Assembly (NCBI GenBank): GCA_037039685.1
Contig: JAWNGF010000001.1
Span: 6,138,001-6,202,000 of the forward strand
Direction: 5' to 3'
Origin: Ceratobasidium sp. AG-K
Lineage: Eukaryota; Basidiomycota; Agaricomycetes; Cantharellales; Ceratobasidiaceae
DNA length: 64,000 nucleotides
Shown: in pieces, positions 1 through 11,252 of the stretch
How the letters are laid out: every line of letters begins with the position of its first letter
How positions within the stretch are numbered: position 1 is the stretch's first letter
Program-made: the position numbers and the translations under genes
The notes under the pieces: model-generated
What the model was told of the DNA's origin: nothing
Database searches by the model: none
Seen by the model: only the letters and a program-made list of their open reading frames with translations

Positions 1-792
1 AGGTCGCGGTAAAAGAGGTGGCCAATTGGAAGCCAATAGCTGTTGGGTGGTATCCACCGAGGCCGTTTCTCGTGAGTGCGTGCTTGGGGTGCTAGCTTGC
101 CCCTGTGACGGGTTCGGTGAAATCTCAAAATGATTCCCTAGGCTGAACAGGTCGCTCTCTGAGATAACAATAGTGGGATGATTCGGAAGGGTCAGCTCCG
201 ATGGTGGTTTCGTGGTTGATGAACTTGTGGTGGCATTACCGACTGGCCTTGTATCAGTATTCTGTGCCAGTTGCTGCTTCAAGAGGTCCTCGAGCTCGCC
301 TGGTGTAGGGTCAGACTCGGCACGAATAATTACGTGGGTGATATCTCACCAATTCTGTCCTCCAGCGCCTTGTATTTGGTACGGGGTTTGACCACCGGGG
401 TGCCATCTGAAGCGAGGTCGTCATACGTACACTCTGGTTCTGTGCTCAATAGCGCAGGGTTACTAGCAGCTGCGAATCTATGAGACCTCACGCAGGTGGA
501 GCAAGGTTTTTGAGCGTCGCTGAGATAGGATCAGGACGTTGCTGGAGCTCTGGAAATGGATATTGACCAACCATCTCTGACCATAAGAGTTAGTGCAGGG
601 TTCAGCGAAATGCATGTGTAGTCTTACCAGTTTGCGCCTTCGGCATTGATGACACGCCTGAGAGGATCCAAAGTCTCAAGGATGCCCAAAGAAATCATCG
701 AGTATAAAACCTACCTGGTTGCGCTTCAGCAGCAGGGGCGTTTGGGAGCTGGGGCCTGCTGTGGATCCCGTTTGAGATTGAGCACGAGGCAT
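1..792 (-). CDS. Zn2Cys6 fungal transcription factor (N-terminal part, runs off the left edge)
   Basis: A DNA-binding transcription factor with an N-terminal binuclear zinc cluster. Inferred exons are 792-715, 657-628, 576-572, 519-350 and 299 to the window edge. Joined, they give a 26-residue leader, then CHQCRRRKLRCDAQKPCSTC, then a 20-residue spacer to the sixth cysteine (ECTYDD), and a short predicted coiled-coil linker (KYKALEDRIGELEDLLKQQL). The basic CRRRK stretch and the CX2CX6CX5CX2C spacing are diagnostic of the GAL4-type fold. The last spacer (X20 instead of the usual X6-9) is long; I recall similar expansions in agaricomycete members. Beyond the linker is a Ser/Thr/Pro-rich region; the middle-homology domain would lie outside the window. 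The third exon is only 5 nt and is required to supply the third cysteine. Target genes cannot be told from the sequence. Confidence 0.82.
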
Positions 793-1177
793 AGCTCGAT
801 TTATGAACTTAGAGCAGGCAAATAATCAAGTCCACTTCCCAGATTCGAGTAGAGAGAATGTTTAGAAAGTTTGGAGAAGCTGCCTTTAAGTTCTGCACAG
901 ATCATGGCGCCTGGCGTGTCGCGGATCGGTAATTTGCAATCGGCCTCGGACTACACAGCTTTCCTGCGGTGCGCTGTTTCCTGGCGCAGTCGATGGCAGC
1001 CAACTATGGTCAAACCTTGCAATGGGTAGTGGCAGATCTAATATCAATGCCTAAATTCCGTGCCATACGAAATGAGTAAAGCACAAGTCCAATTATGAAT
1101 AACGATGAACATGGTATTACACTATAGTACTCAATAATCAAAGCAAACAGCTATCAGCACATCTGTTGAAGCAAACT
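793..1177. other. Intergenic, no gene seen
   Basis: About 385 bp between the start of the Zn2Cys6 gene and the 3' end of ARL1. It should hold the promoter of the former and the 3' UTR of the latter. No conserved open frame or repeat was seen. Confidence 0.6.
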
Positions 1178-2143
1178 CTACTTATTCTGTATGGTTGCTA
1201 CCAGCCTGGATTGCGCGTTAGCACAGCTATGCGTATATCTCTAAGCTACTTACCAGTCTAGCCCCTCCTCCAGTCCCTCCCCCTTTGTAGCACAGCTACC
1301 TCGGACACTCCATTCTCGCCCCTTCTCAGCACCAGCTAACCCAAGACGGTCAGACACTTCTCCTGGCGGCAAGGCACCCGGGACGTCCTTTAATCGGGTG
1401 ATGGTTTTCAGTCGAGAGTCACCTCCCTCACCAGATTCTAGTACGTACCTGTTTGTTAGAAAAGACCAAAACCGGGACACCCTTGAGTTCCTCCTCCGCT
1501 AGCATTGTAAGCAATTCCGCTCTTGACGTTTGCAACCTGTCGTGGTCTGAGGCGTCGATCACGTAAATAATTGCGTGCGTATTCGCATAGTAGCACCGCC
1601 AGTATGGTCTATTGATCATTCGTGATTAGACTAGGATATGAATGTAATCCTCGCCGGACTTACCGTATGCTAGACTGCCCTAAATACAGAATAATGACTT
1701 TGTGAGCGGATGCAGGGTTGCATGAGTAAGCAGTGCTACTGACCTCCCAGATCCCAGACTTGGAACTTTATATTCTTGTACGTTACGCTTTCAACATTGA
1801 AGCCAATGGCTAGCCATGTCATCAGTCGTTGAATATGATGTTTGGATGGTATAAACTTACTAGGAATGGTTGATACGACTTCTCCAATCTAGGACATAGT
1901 TTAGCACGGCCGGTTGATGCTGTGGCGCCCTTGGGCCAAAAAACCTACCTGGAGGCGATACAAGATGGTCGTTTTTCCAGCACTGTCGAGACTGAGAAAG
2001 TGACACGTATTGATTAGCTTTCGGTCGCCAGCCGCCTTTTAGTAATACCCGCACCCAACCATAAGAATCCGTACATCCTTTTCCTTGCCCCACGAAGCAA
2101 GAGAAGAGAGCGAGCTGAAGATAGAGGAGATCGTGACGCCCAT
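1178..2143 (-). CDS. ARL1: ARF-like small GTPase ARL1
   Basis: Golgi-localised ARF-family GTPase that recruits GRIP-domain tethers to the trans-Golgi. Exons inferred: 2143-2055, 1991-1949, 1888-1861, 1809-1744, 1679-1664, 1608-1449, 1387-1254, 1205-1178. The joined protein starts MGVTISS (Gly2 suits N-myristoylation) and carries the P-loop GLDSAGKTT, switch I with IPTIGFNVE, the DxGGQ switch II (WDLGGQSSIRPYW), the NKQD guanine-specificity motif (split by an intron between Q and D) and the [16 protein letters not shown]-terminal motif. [11 protein letters not shown] is the form seen in ARL1 rather than ARF1 (RPLWRHYFQNT). Length of about 185 residues is normal. Exon 5 is only 16 nt. It diverges from the PRP24 gene over about 216 bp. 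Confidence 0.93.
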
Positions 2144-2359
2144 AGCAAGTTGTATACAAGATGCTGAGTATTACAAGCAAGGTAAGGAGAGTGTGTGGTG
2201 TAGGAAGGAAGCAAGTTGGCGAATCGCTAAGCCATGGGCCAAGAGGCGCGCTCGCTTTCACGCTTACGAGAGTCCCTGATCCGAGGAATTTGCAACAGGT
2301 CCCAACCACACTGGGACGCGACGCTTACTGCCAACGACAAGTCGGCTCTAGGCGCTAGT
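2144..2359. promoter_or_regulatory. Shared divergent promoter of ARL1 and PRP24
   Basis: The two start codons face away from each other across about 216 bp, so both core promoters must lie here or overlap neighbouring transcripts. The open frame running upstream of the PRP24 start (from 2234) is fortuitous. No clear TATA box was identified. Confidence 0.5.
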
Positions 2360-5300
2360 ATGTCTGCCATGGAAGAGGATACAAAAGACGAGGGAGCAAT
2401 TCTCGAACAGCTTTCTACAGTTCTCACAGCACTCCAAGCGAATCCATATGATCTCGCTAAACATTATGAACACATTCAACTGGCTGGTTCCCTTCCCGGG
2501 ATGGAGGACCAAGCAATCAGCTCACGGGAAATGATGGTAGAAACGTGGGCAGCCTCCGAAGGTCAGTAGCCTTCAAATATCCTAGGCCTTCAATTAACAA
2601 TTAATAGATGTGTGGCTACCCTTGCTCGAGCACAAGATCACCACAACCGAAACTCTTACCGTGGAGGGCTTTAATGAGATTGCGAACCTGTTTGAGCGGG
2701 CAGAGGCCGATTATTTCTGTGAGTGTCTCGGTATATATACGTAAGTTCTCACTAATGACGCGTGGCTATTACTAGCGATTGAAATACTACGCAAGCATAT
2801 ATCGTTCATTCTAAGCGCCGCCACAACCGGCAACGACGAACTACAATCATTCTTAACCCGAGAGAACGTTCGCGAACTATTAAAGAGTATTGTTACAAAA
2901 GGCTCTGGTCATATCGCCAAGTCCCATCTTTTGTGGGACCAGTGGATAGCCTGGGAGATGGAATACTTGTCAGCGTCATCGCCAACAGAGGAAGACATCC
3001 AACGAGTTCAAGCGGTTCTCCTGTCGCGCCTACACACACCTCATTCCGAGCTTGACGCAGCGCTACAAGAGTACTCGACGTTTGTTTCAACGTATCTGCC
3101 TGATGCCAACTACGAGGGATTATTGGTTGCCGCAAACAAGGCAAAGCTCGACCCACAGACAAAGTATGGGTGGCGAGATCGCTGGGAAAGCTCCGTGCGA
3201 CAAGCAGAGGACTCACCCGCGATATATGCCAAGTATATCGAATACGAACTGAGGCGACCCGATCCTACCTTTTTGGTTCCTCTATATGAACGAGCGATCG
3301 CAGCCACGGCCTTGCGTCGAATGGAGCCTGGAGGAGAGGAGACATTACAACGGTTCTGGGTCGGTTTGTACAAGGCAGTGGTACGTTTCAGTCCATCAAG
3401 TTGGTGAGTACTGATTGTAACTCTTGCCTTGCAGGAAAAATCTGCTGAAATGAGGGCGAAGGCAAAGCATATTAAACGCTCCAAGCGGAAGCAGGATGAT
3501 GACATGGACGATGAAGTGCTTGAAGATCTTGCTGACATTCAAGCACGCGCAAGTCTTGTCCTCAAGCGAGCCATCAGGAGCGTTCCTTTCTCCGGCGCTG
3601 TTTGGGCAGCTCAAATCTTGGACGCGGTAAGCCAGATTACGCAGTTATTTTTTGTTTGGACGTTGAATGATTATACAGGGCAAATCTGGCAACAATAACC
3701 TAACAGAGACAATAGCCGCTGTCGACGGTAAGAGTTCATCTGTTGACCTTATTTAGATTCGTATTAACAAATCGGCTTCGATAGCACTCACCGACCGCGC
3801 ATTGGAATCGCTTCGTATGAAGGGAGCTGATACCGAGTCATATGTTGAAATTGGCCTTGCTAGCGCAGATGCTTTGAGGCTGAACTTGGTCACTGAGGAT
3901 GGAGCGGGTAAGTTCAACTGGGAATGCATGAGCACTACCGAATTGACTGAAATGTAGATGAAACCGTGTTTGGAGCACTCGTTACTACCTTGCCCAAGTG
4001 CATTGACGCAGTTCGCCAATGTAAGTCGTTGAACCGTTTGTCATTCTGGCAGCACGAATGACGATACCACGCATATAGCGAGCAAGGAGGGCGACAGATT
4101 GTTGCGCCTTGAGCAGTACCTCCATGCAGCGGCAAGTGCACACCCGGGCGTTTCTCAAAAAGCATTACTGACGGCTTATTGTAGTACACCAAATTGATTC
4201 CAGGAGCTGATTTCGAAGAGCTAGCGATGGACCTTTGGAAAACGACCGAAGAGCACTACAAGGGAGGTTACCTTGCATGCATTCTTCGTGCTACGGATCT
4301 GCTGTGAGTAATCCCGTTTCAGCTCATTGAAGGTCGATATTGACAAAGCCCAGTCAACGAAACAATGTTTCACAAACGCGAGAAGTCTACAAACGTGGTG
4401 CGAGTCGACCCCTGGATTGGCCTGAACAAGTCTGGGATAGCTGGGCTCTTTTTGAACACATTCATGGAGATCAGTCGAGCTTGGAAGCTGCGCAGGAAGT
4501 TATTGAAGCACAGCGTACCATAGTAATGAAGAAGCGGCAAAGGGTGGGATCTACACTTATCTCTTTCGTTGAATGCAACTTACTTTTTTGTATTCGTAGG
4601 AGGCGTTGAAAGCCGCTGAGGCTTATGCGGCTGCCAATCCAGTCAGCACTGCCGCTGCCGTATCCACTGAAGATGCCAAGGAAGATACTCCATTACAAGA
4701 AACCGATGCAAATGCCATGGACGTAGACGAAGGGGCTCATGGCGAGCGGAAGCGCAAGGCTGAGTCGCCCATTGCGCGACGTGTGGATCCTGAGCCAACG
4801 AAGAAAAAGGCCAAGGCCGGTCAGTAAACTATATGCTGCCTGCTCAAAACTACCAACTTAGTATTTTCAATCCCCAGACACTACGGCTCTGAAGCGGTGA
4901 GTTGAGAAACTCGATATTATGCGTGCTGGCTGACTTTTCCTGTAGCGACCGAGAGAACAGCACCGTTTTCGTCACGGATTTGCCCTCGGGCACGAGCGAA
5001 GACGAGATCCGACAGCTATTCCGTGATGTACGTCCTAGGATGTTTGGCTGGACAGCGTCCTGAAACAGGTTATTTTGTAGTGTGGCGACGTGCGAGAGAT
5101 CAAGATCACACAGGTGGATAGCCAACCGATTGTCACCGTCGAGTTTACGGACCGAGTTCGTGACAATGTTCTAACGTAGGATTAGTCGCTGACTTGCTCT
5201 TTAGGAAAGCATACCTGCTGCCTTGACTAAAGACAAGAAGCGAATCAAAGACGCCGAGATCAACGTACACCTGGCCTGGAAATCCACACTCTATATCACC

Positions 5301-6593
5301 AACTTCCTCGAAAGCACGGATGACGCCGAAATACGAAAACTGTTCTCACCGGTATGAGTTGGACGCATCCCTTCAGGACATCGTACTCATAAGCGCATAC
5401 ACGCAGTTTGGTAAAATACTGGAAGTTCGTTGGCCAAGCAAAAAGTTCAAGAATACTCGCCGGTTCTGTTACTTGCAATATACGTCTCCAGTAAGCATCT
5501 TACACTCTCAAATAGAGATACACTTATCTATTTGTAGGCTGCTGCACAAGCTGCGCTCAGTCTTCATGGCACAGAGTTGGAACCTGGTCAGCCTATGAGT
5601 GTTTACATCTCAAACCCAGAACGGAAGAAGGAACGCACCGATGCAGGCGCAGACCAACGCGAGGTTTATATCGCCGGTTTGTCCAAACTCAGTACGCGTG
5701 CGGACCTGGAACAGCTTTTCGGGCAGGTTAGTAACATTAAGCCCCAACCCGAGCCGACTTATTCTTGCTTTACAGTTTGGAGCTATCAAAGAGATTCGGC
5801 TTGCGACCGATACAGAAGGCAACGCAAAGGGGTATGCGTTTGTAGAATTTGAACAAGAGGTGCGATTTCCGGTTCGCCTGCTCAGACATGTATACTAACA
5901 CGGGTGAAGTCTTCCGCCTCCCAAGCACTCAGCATGAATAACCACGAACTGAAAAAACGCCGGATCGCCGTTACTATAGCAGACTCGCGCGTGCACGCCA
6001 AACACAAGTGGGTACCCTGCTTCGAGTCACCTGTGCTTTGAACCGACCGTACCTTTCAGGAACGATGAACACGCCGGTCTCAGCCGCAAGGCCGAGATAC
6101 GTTCTCGCAGTTTGCGTCTGAAAAATGTTCCCCCTGAAGCGACCGACGGACTGCTTCAACAGACAATCGAAAAGCTCGCGCCGGTCGTGAGCGTCCAAGT
6201 TCACCGAGGGCAAAAATGAAGCTGTCGTTGAACTCAAACATGCCTCTGTACGTCCACATATCCCAAGCTACTTCACGGCTGACTCTTGACAATATTGCTT
6301 AGGATGTCGGACGCTTGCTGTTGCTCACCGAGCCAATCGTGTTCAACGGCGTGACTCTCGAACTGTCTGAAGAGGTCGCGACCAAGCCGACGAATAAGCC
6401 GGGAGCAAACGCGCCGTTTGTGCCTCGCGCAGCCGGGTCGAGGCCCCGTGCAGGGTTAGGCAGCAAAAAGGGAGGCTTGGGCGCGATATCCAGCGGATCG
6501 AGCGCCCCCGCCCAAACAATAGGCAGCAGCGCCCCAGCGACCGGCAAAAGTCAAGCCGACTTTAGAAACATGTTCACCGCCGGAAAGAAATAA
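2360..6593 (+). CDS. PRP24: PRP24/SART3-type U4/U6 snRNP assembly factor (HAT repeats + RRMs); one-base frame break near 6208-6216
   Basis: Predicted to anneal U4 and U6 snRNAs during spliceosome recycling. The N-terminal half is a series of half-a-TPR (HAT) helices (e.g. HLLWDQWIAWEME, YAKYIEYELRR, PEQVWDSWALFEH); next come a KR-rich nuclear localisation stretch (KRKAESP ... TKKKAKA, about 4748-4820) and RRMs (STVFVTDLPSG, TLYITNFLES, EVYIAGLS ... GYAFVEFE, and a degenerate fourth, SLRLKNVPPE). The extreme C-terminus, DFRNMFTAGKK, matches the LSm-binding tail of Prp24/SART3. About 15 short introns. The ATG at 2360 was chosen because upstream sequence lies in the divergent promoter. Oddity: after VSVQVHRG the frame hits TGA at 6217, while the neighbouring frame continues as NEAVVELKHAS; one base too many in GGG or AAAAA explains it. 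Confidence 0.85.
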
Positions 6594-6668
6594 CGACCGG
6601 TCGATTGCAAAAAAGAGAAACAATAGTTGTACACTGTACAGATACCAAACAACAACGCCAGCTTTTTT

Positions 6669-8373
6669 TTACTTGCACCGTTGCGCGACGATGTTTGGAC
6701 CGTGTTCTTTCCATTCTTCTCTGCTGATCCATAGTTGGTGGAATGTGCCCAGGCTGGCGAGGATGCTCCCGCCCAGCCATGGTGCGAAGCGGCGCTCGGC
6801 GGGGTTTCCGGGTGCGTGGATTTTGAGTTTGGCCTGCGAGGGAGTTAGTAGGATACAATTTGGGCGGGGTGAGACGTACTTGGATCTACAAGGCAAACAT
6901 GAGCACTCGATCAAAGGCAAAAGTACGAAAACACTCACGCCACCGGCAATTCGCATGAGCTCGTTATTAATCCGATCCGCCATGCCAGGGAGCAACGAGT
7001 TTCCACCAGTCAGGACGACATTGTTGAGTAGTGCCGGGCGGAGGTCAGGTTCGGTCGCGTTCAAGCTCGCCGAGATGAGTTGAGGAAGTGTCGGTGGGAG
7101 GTTAGCTGAGCCCTGCTTCAGAGGAATATGTAAATACTCGATACTCGATTGAGGAAGGGGTTAGCGTACGCCGAGGTGGTGGTGGCTAAAGTAGACCTCT
7201 CCAGGAATGAATCGTTCACTTGAAAATACCGAGTTGAAGCCGGTCGGGAATTCGTAGTGTCGTGGGGGACGCATCGTAGCGTGTCTGCACAAGGCGTCTA
7301 GCTGTGCGAACAATGTTGTTCGGATTAGTACTCACTGGTCGTTCCAGCCTTGGTCCAAGACTCCAACGCAGCCATTTACCCATTCCTCGACCTCGCGGTT
7401 TTCGGCCCAGGACATCCAGGTCGCGGTTGTACCCTTTTGGCGATCTGCGCGGGGAGTAAAGCTGGGGAGCGCGTTCAAGTCCACGGGCTTTTTAGAGGCG
7501 ATCAGTTGGTGGGGTGTGAGAGCTGCCCCTGGTCGTCCGGCATTCATGTTGCCATTGGCCAAGATCGTAAACGCGGTAGTTTGGGCAAGAGGCGGAAGGG
7601 GAGACTGTGCAATGCCTGGTATGCAAAGGTAAGTTTAGCTACTCGAATGACGAGCTATACCACGCACCTTTACGGAGCACAAATCCGTCCGACACTGGTA
7701 CCACACTCGCAACAGACTTTCCAATATCAATTACAAGCGCCGTTCCTTTTCCAGCCGCGAACCTGCCATATGGTGAGCAAAATAAACAAAGGACGTATGG
7801 GTACTTACGCGCTCAAGACACCATTATTGGCGACATAAAATGCAGGGACATTAAACTCTTCAAACAAAATCTCGGCCATGCGTTCTCGGTTCGCCTGAGT
7901 GTTCCAGGCAGGCTCGGTGACGAGGACAGGGTGCTCGGATGCGTCGCATCGGAGCGAGTGGGTCACAGCGTGATTTACAATAGCAGGAATCGGCGTCCAG
8001 TCGTATACTACGCGCGTTTAGATTAATACATTGTTGTTTTCTCCCTACTCACCAATGCCGTTCTGCAGCGGATTACCCACTTCCATTCCATCGCGCCAAA
8101 GACTGACGCCCTCGTCTCCCAAATGAATGCGAACTTCCTTGTTTGCTTTGGCGACTTCTTCATCAACAGGGTCGGCCCCTTCTGCAGCAGAGTAGTGTGT
8201 TGTATAGCCAAAGGTGGTGGGGAACACGGTCTTGGGGACATCGTCGCCTGCGTACCCAGCACGGGTAGTCGACGTTCCAATGTCGAGAACAAGCGCCGAT
8301 ACCTCGTCTGCGATAAATCAGCATAAACCACAGTAGAGCGTGCGAGGTGCTGACCTCCTCCGTATACGACCAT
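6669..8373 (-). CDS. ARP4: Actin-related protein 4 (chromatin remodelling / NuA4 subunit)
   Basis: Actin-fold subunit shared by NuA4, SWR1 and INO80 complexes (BAF53 in animals). The start [17 protein letters not shown] matches ARP4 N-termini, followed by [13 protein letters not shown] and VFPTTFGY. Mid-protein segments include [42 protein letters not shown] and the ARP4-type insert before a conserved block around [13 protein letters not shown]. The C-terminal part carries [36 protein letters not shown], and ends [20 protein letters not shown]...QWKEHGP-like sequence and QRCK. Introns are about 45-70 nt; the frame is intact throughout. It is convergent with PRP24 (76 bp between stops) and divergent from ERB1 (103 bp). 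Confidence 0.9.
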
Positions 8374-8476
8374 AATGTGCGGATGAAAGCGAGGTTGCGT
8401 CGGCGCTAGGCAAGAGCCGATCAGTCGCCCGGCGCTTGTTCAAATATTTTGGTCTGCTCCTTCACCATCCTGCACT
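8374..8476. promoter_or_regulatory. Divergent promoter of ARP4 and ERB1
   Basis: Only 103 bp separate the two start codons, so transcription is likely coupled through one nucleosome-free region. The spacer is GC-rich with pyrimidine tracts near the ERB1 start; no TATA box is visible. Confidence 0.5.
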
Positions 8477-10998
8477 ATGGCTCGTAAACCCAACGGCGCG
8501 GCGGCGGCTCCCAACGGCGCCTCCAACGGAACTGTATCAAAGAAACGAAAAGAATTTGTCGAGGCCGAGTCAGACGATGAGCAGCTTGAGCCGAGCATTG
8601 ACATGGCGAGCGAGGACGAGGATGAGCAGGCGTCTGAGGACGAATCAGACGACGAGGCTGAGCCATTTCCTGAACTTGATCCTGCGAGCTCAAGCGACGA
8701 GTCTGAACATGAATCAGACGAGCCAGACCACGAGGAAGACGAGGAGAGCGACACCTCGGAGCCTGAGCGTATGCCGCTCGGTGGAAAGCTCGTCACGTCT
8801 GAAATTACTGGCCAGCCTAAACGGGTGTACAACCCCATCGAGCCAGACTATGATTCAGACTCGTCTACAGAGGATGTGAGTGCCTTGTTCAGCCCAGTGT
8901 CCTCGGCTTATAGGTTGGCAGGATCCAAATCGCATAGGCAATGTCCCTGCGCATTGGTATGACGATCTGCCCCATATAGGTTATACCATTGACGGCAAAA
9001 AGGTTCTCCGTCCGGCTCGGGGCGACGAGCTCGACAAGTTCTTGTCGACTGTGGAGGATCCCACAACTTGGACGTCGGCATTGGACAAGTCGACGATGCA
9101 GGATGTGAACCTTACTGCCGAAGAGTTGGATATTATCCGCAGGCTCCAGCAGGGAGAGAATCCGGATACTGGGTATAACCCATACGAGCCCACGGTCGAA
9201 TGGTTTACGGGCAAAGGCAAGGAGGAGATTATGCCGTTGAGCGCAAGGCCAGAGCCCAAGCGGCGGTTCGTACCCAGCAAATGGGAGAAACAAAAGGTGA
9301 GTCGTCCATGTGCTTGTGATATGATCTAGCTACATGCGTCGCAGGTCATGAAAATTGTCCGTGCTATTCGAGCAGGACGCATCGTACCACGAAAACCTAC
9401 TACGGCCGACTCGGCGCCTCGATTCTATGCGCTTTGGTCCACACCTGCATCCGACCACCAGCCTCCTCTTCCCGCTCCCAAACCCCCACTCCCCACGACT
9501 GCCGAATCCTACAACCCACCCGAAGAATACCTCCCCACCGAAGAAGAAATCAAAGAATTCAACGAAACCGAAAAACAAGACCGCGAGCGCAACTTTTTGC
9601 CTCAAAAACACAGCGCGCTGCGACTGGTCCCCGCATATCCCCAGTTTGCGCAAGACCGATTCGACCGGTTGTTGGACTTGTACCTTGCGCCTCGTGTACA
9701 ACGCACCAAGCTCAACATTGACCCCAATTCACTCATTCCTTCGTTGCCCAGTCCGGCGAGTTTGAGGCCGTTCCCTACGCACGAGGCCTCCAAGTCCGAG
9801 GGCGCCAATGCCCGTGTGCGATGTGTGAGCGTCAGCCCGGACGGATCATGGGTGCTTACAGGCGACGAGGGTGGAGTGGTGAGGTTGTGGGAGATGCTGG
9901 TTGGAAGAGAAGCCGCAAGATGGGTCTTTGACGGAAAGATTGGTGCAGTCGCATGGTCCCCAAAGACCGATGCCAGCTTCTTTGTCGTCGGGGTGTGAGT
10001 ATTCAATCTGTCGCCGTCTTCAAATGTCTGACCGGAACAGGGAGGACGCGATACATTATGTTATTCCGCCGTTCATTTCCCCTGGAGTACACAAATTTAC
10101 CCTGTCACTCCTCAACCCCGCAAATTTGCCGCCTCGTCCCGAGTCGACATCTCCCTCGCTGAAATGGTTCGTTACACCCGCGACATCGACCGCACGCGCT
10201 ACCAAGGCATCCTCGCACTCGGCACCCGTCCTGAGCGTGATGCTCCCCGCCGGGTCTGGACTGCCCAAACAAATCGTGTTTCATCGCAAGGGCGACTATT
10301 TTGCCTCGGTTTGTGAGTTATTTTCATCCCGTGCCTCGACCTTGATTGACGTCGGCTGCCTCAAGCCGGGAACGAGAGTCAGGGTGCGGTTTGGATCCAT
10401 CAAACAAGCAAACGCCACTCGCAGGCGCCGTTCCGCAAGGTCAAAGGAGCGGTCCAATGCGTACTGTTCCATCCTTTGAAGCCGCACTTTTTTGTTGCAG
10501 TACGTATTCGTGAGCTACATGTGGCACGAGCTGAAACTCGCATAGACACAAAGATATGTCCGACTGTACGATCTGGGGGCGCAAAAACTGCTCAAGACGC
10601 TTATGCCCGGTATTCGTTGGATATCGAGCATGGACGTGCACCCATCGGGCGATCATATCATCGTTGGAGGATATGACCGCAAGCTCTGCTGGTTTGACCT
10701 CGAGCTGAGCCAAAAGCCGTACAAGGTGCTGCGGTATCACACCCGGGCGATTCGCGCACTGCGGTTCCATGCGACCCAGCCGCTATTTGCCTCGGCAAGT
10801 GACGACGGGACGATCCAGGTGTTCCACGCACGGGTGTACAATGACCTGATGACGGACCCGTTGATTGTGCCCCTCAAGGTGTTGCGTGGTCATCAAGTGA
10901 CGGAGGGATTGGGGGTACTGGATGTGGCGTGGAGCGAGCAATTGGCGTGGCTCGTGAGCGCCGGCGCAGATGGAAGCATGCGGCTGTGGTGTAACTAG
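8477..10998 (+). CDS. ERB1: Ribosome biogenesis protein ERB1 (BOP1), WD40 subunit of the PeBoW complex
   Basis: Nucleolar factor that with Nop7/Ytm1 processes 27S pre-rRNA for the 60S subunit. The protein opens with an acidic Ser/Asp/Glu-rich tract, then the BOP1 N-terminal domain: [64 protein letters not shown] and the [13 protein letters not shown] / [16 protein letters not shown] block. A C-terminal WD40 propeller follows ([102 protein letters not shown]). Introns joined by eye: near 8875-8920, 9297-9345, 9996-10040, 10313-10368 and 10501-10544. The frame is intact from MARKPNG to the stop at 10996. The length of about 760 residues is typical. Confidence 0.94.
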
Positions 10999-11252
10999 GC
11001 TGAGCTCGGAATTTGTAACGCCACGTGGGATATGAAAGGCCCGAGTGACCTGCGCTTGTCCACCACCGCGTCCCTCTGGTGTTCGCCTTTTTCTTCTCTT
11101 ACTCTTCTCTTGCTGCCTTTTGCTCTGAATACGATAAAACAAAAAAGTTGCTAAATATCTTCAACTTGCGCTAATACTGAGCTTTCCATATACCACCCTA
11201 TCTATCAGCCTCCTATCAGCTTTCACTCATTGCCCCACTCGATTTGCTCGAT

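Noticed and set aside
2234..2359. Upstream extension of the PRP24 frame (MGQEARSLSRLRES...)
   Set aside because: It lies in the divergent promoter with ARL1 and adds no conserved sequence; the ATG at 2360 starts the family-like region.
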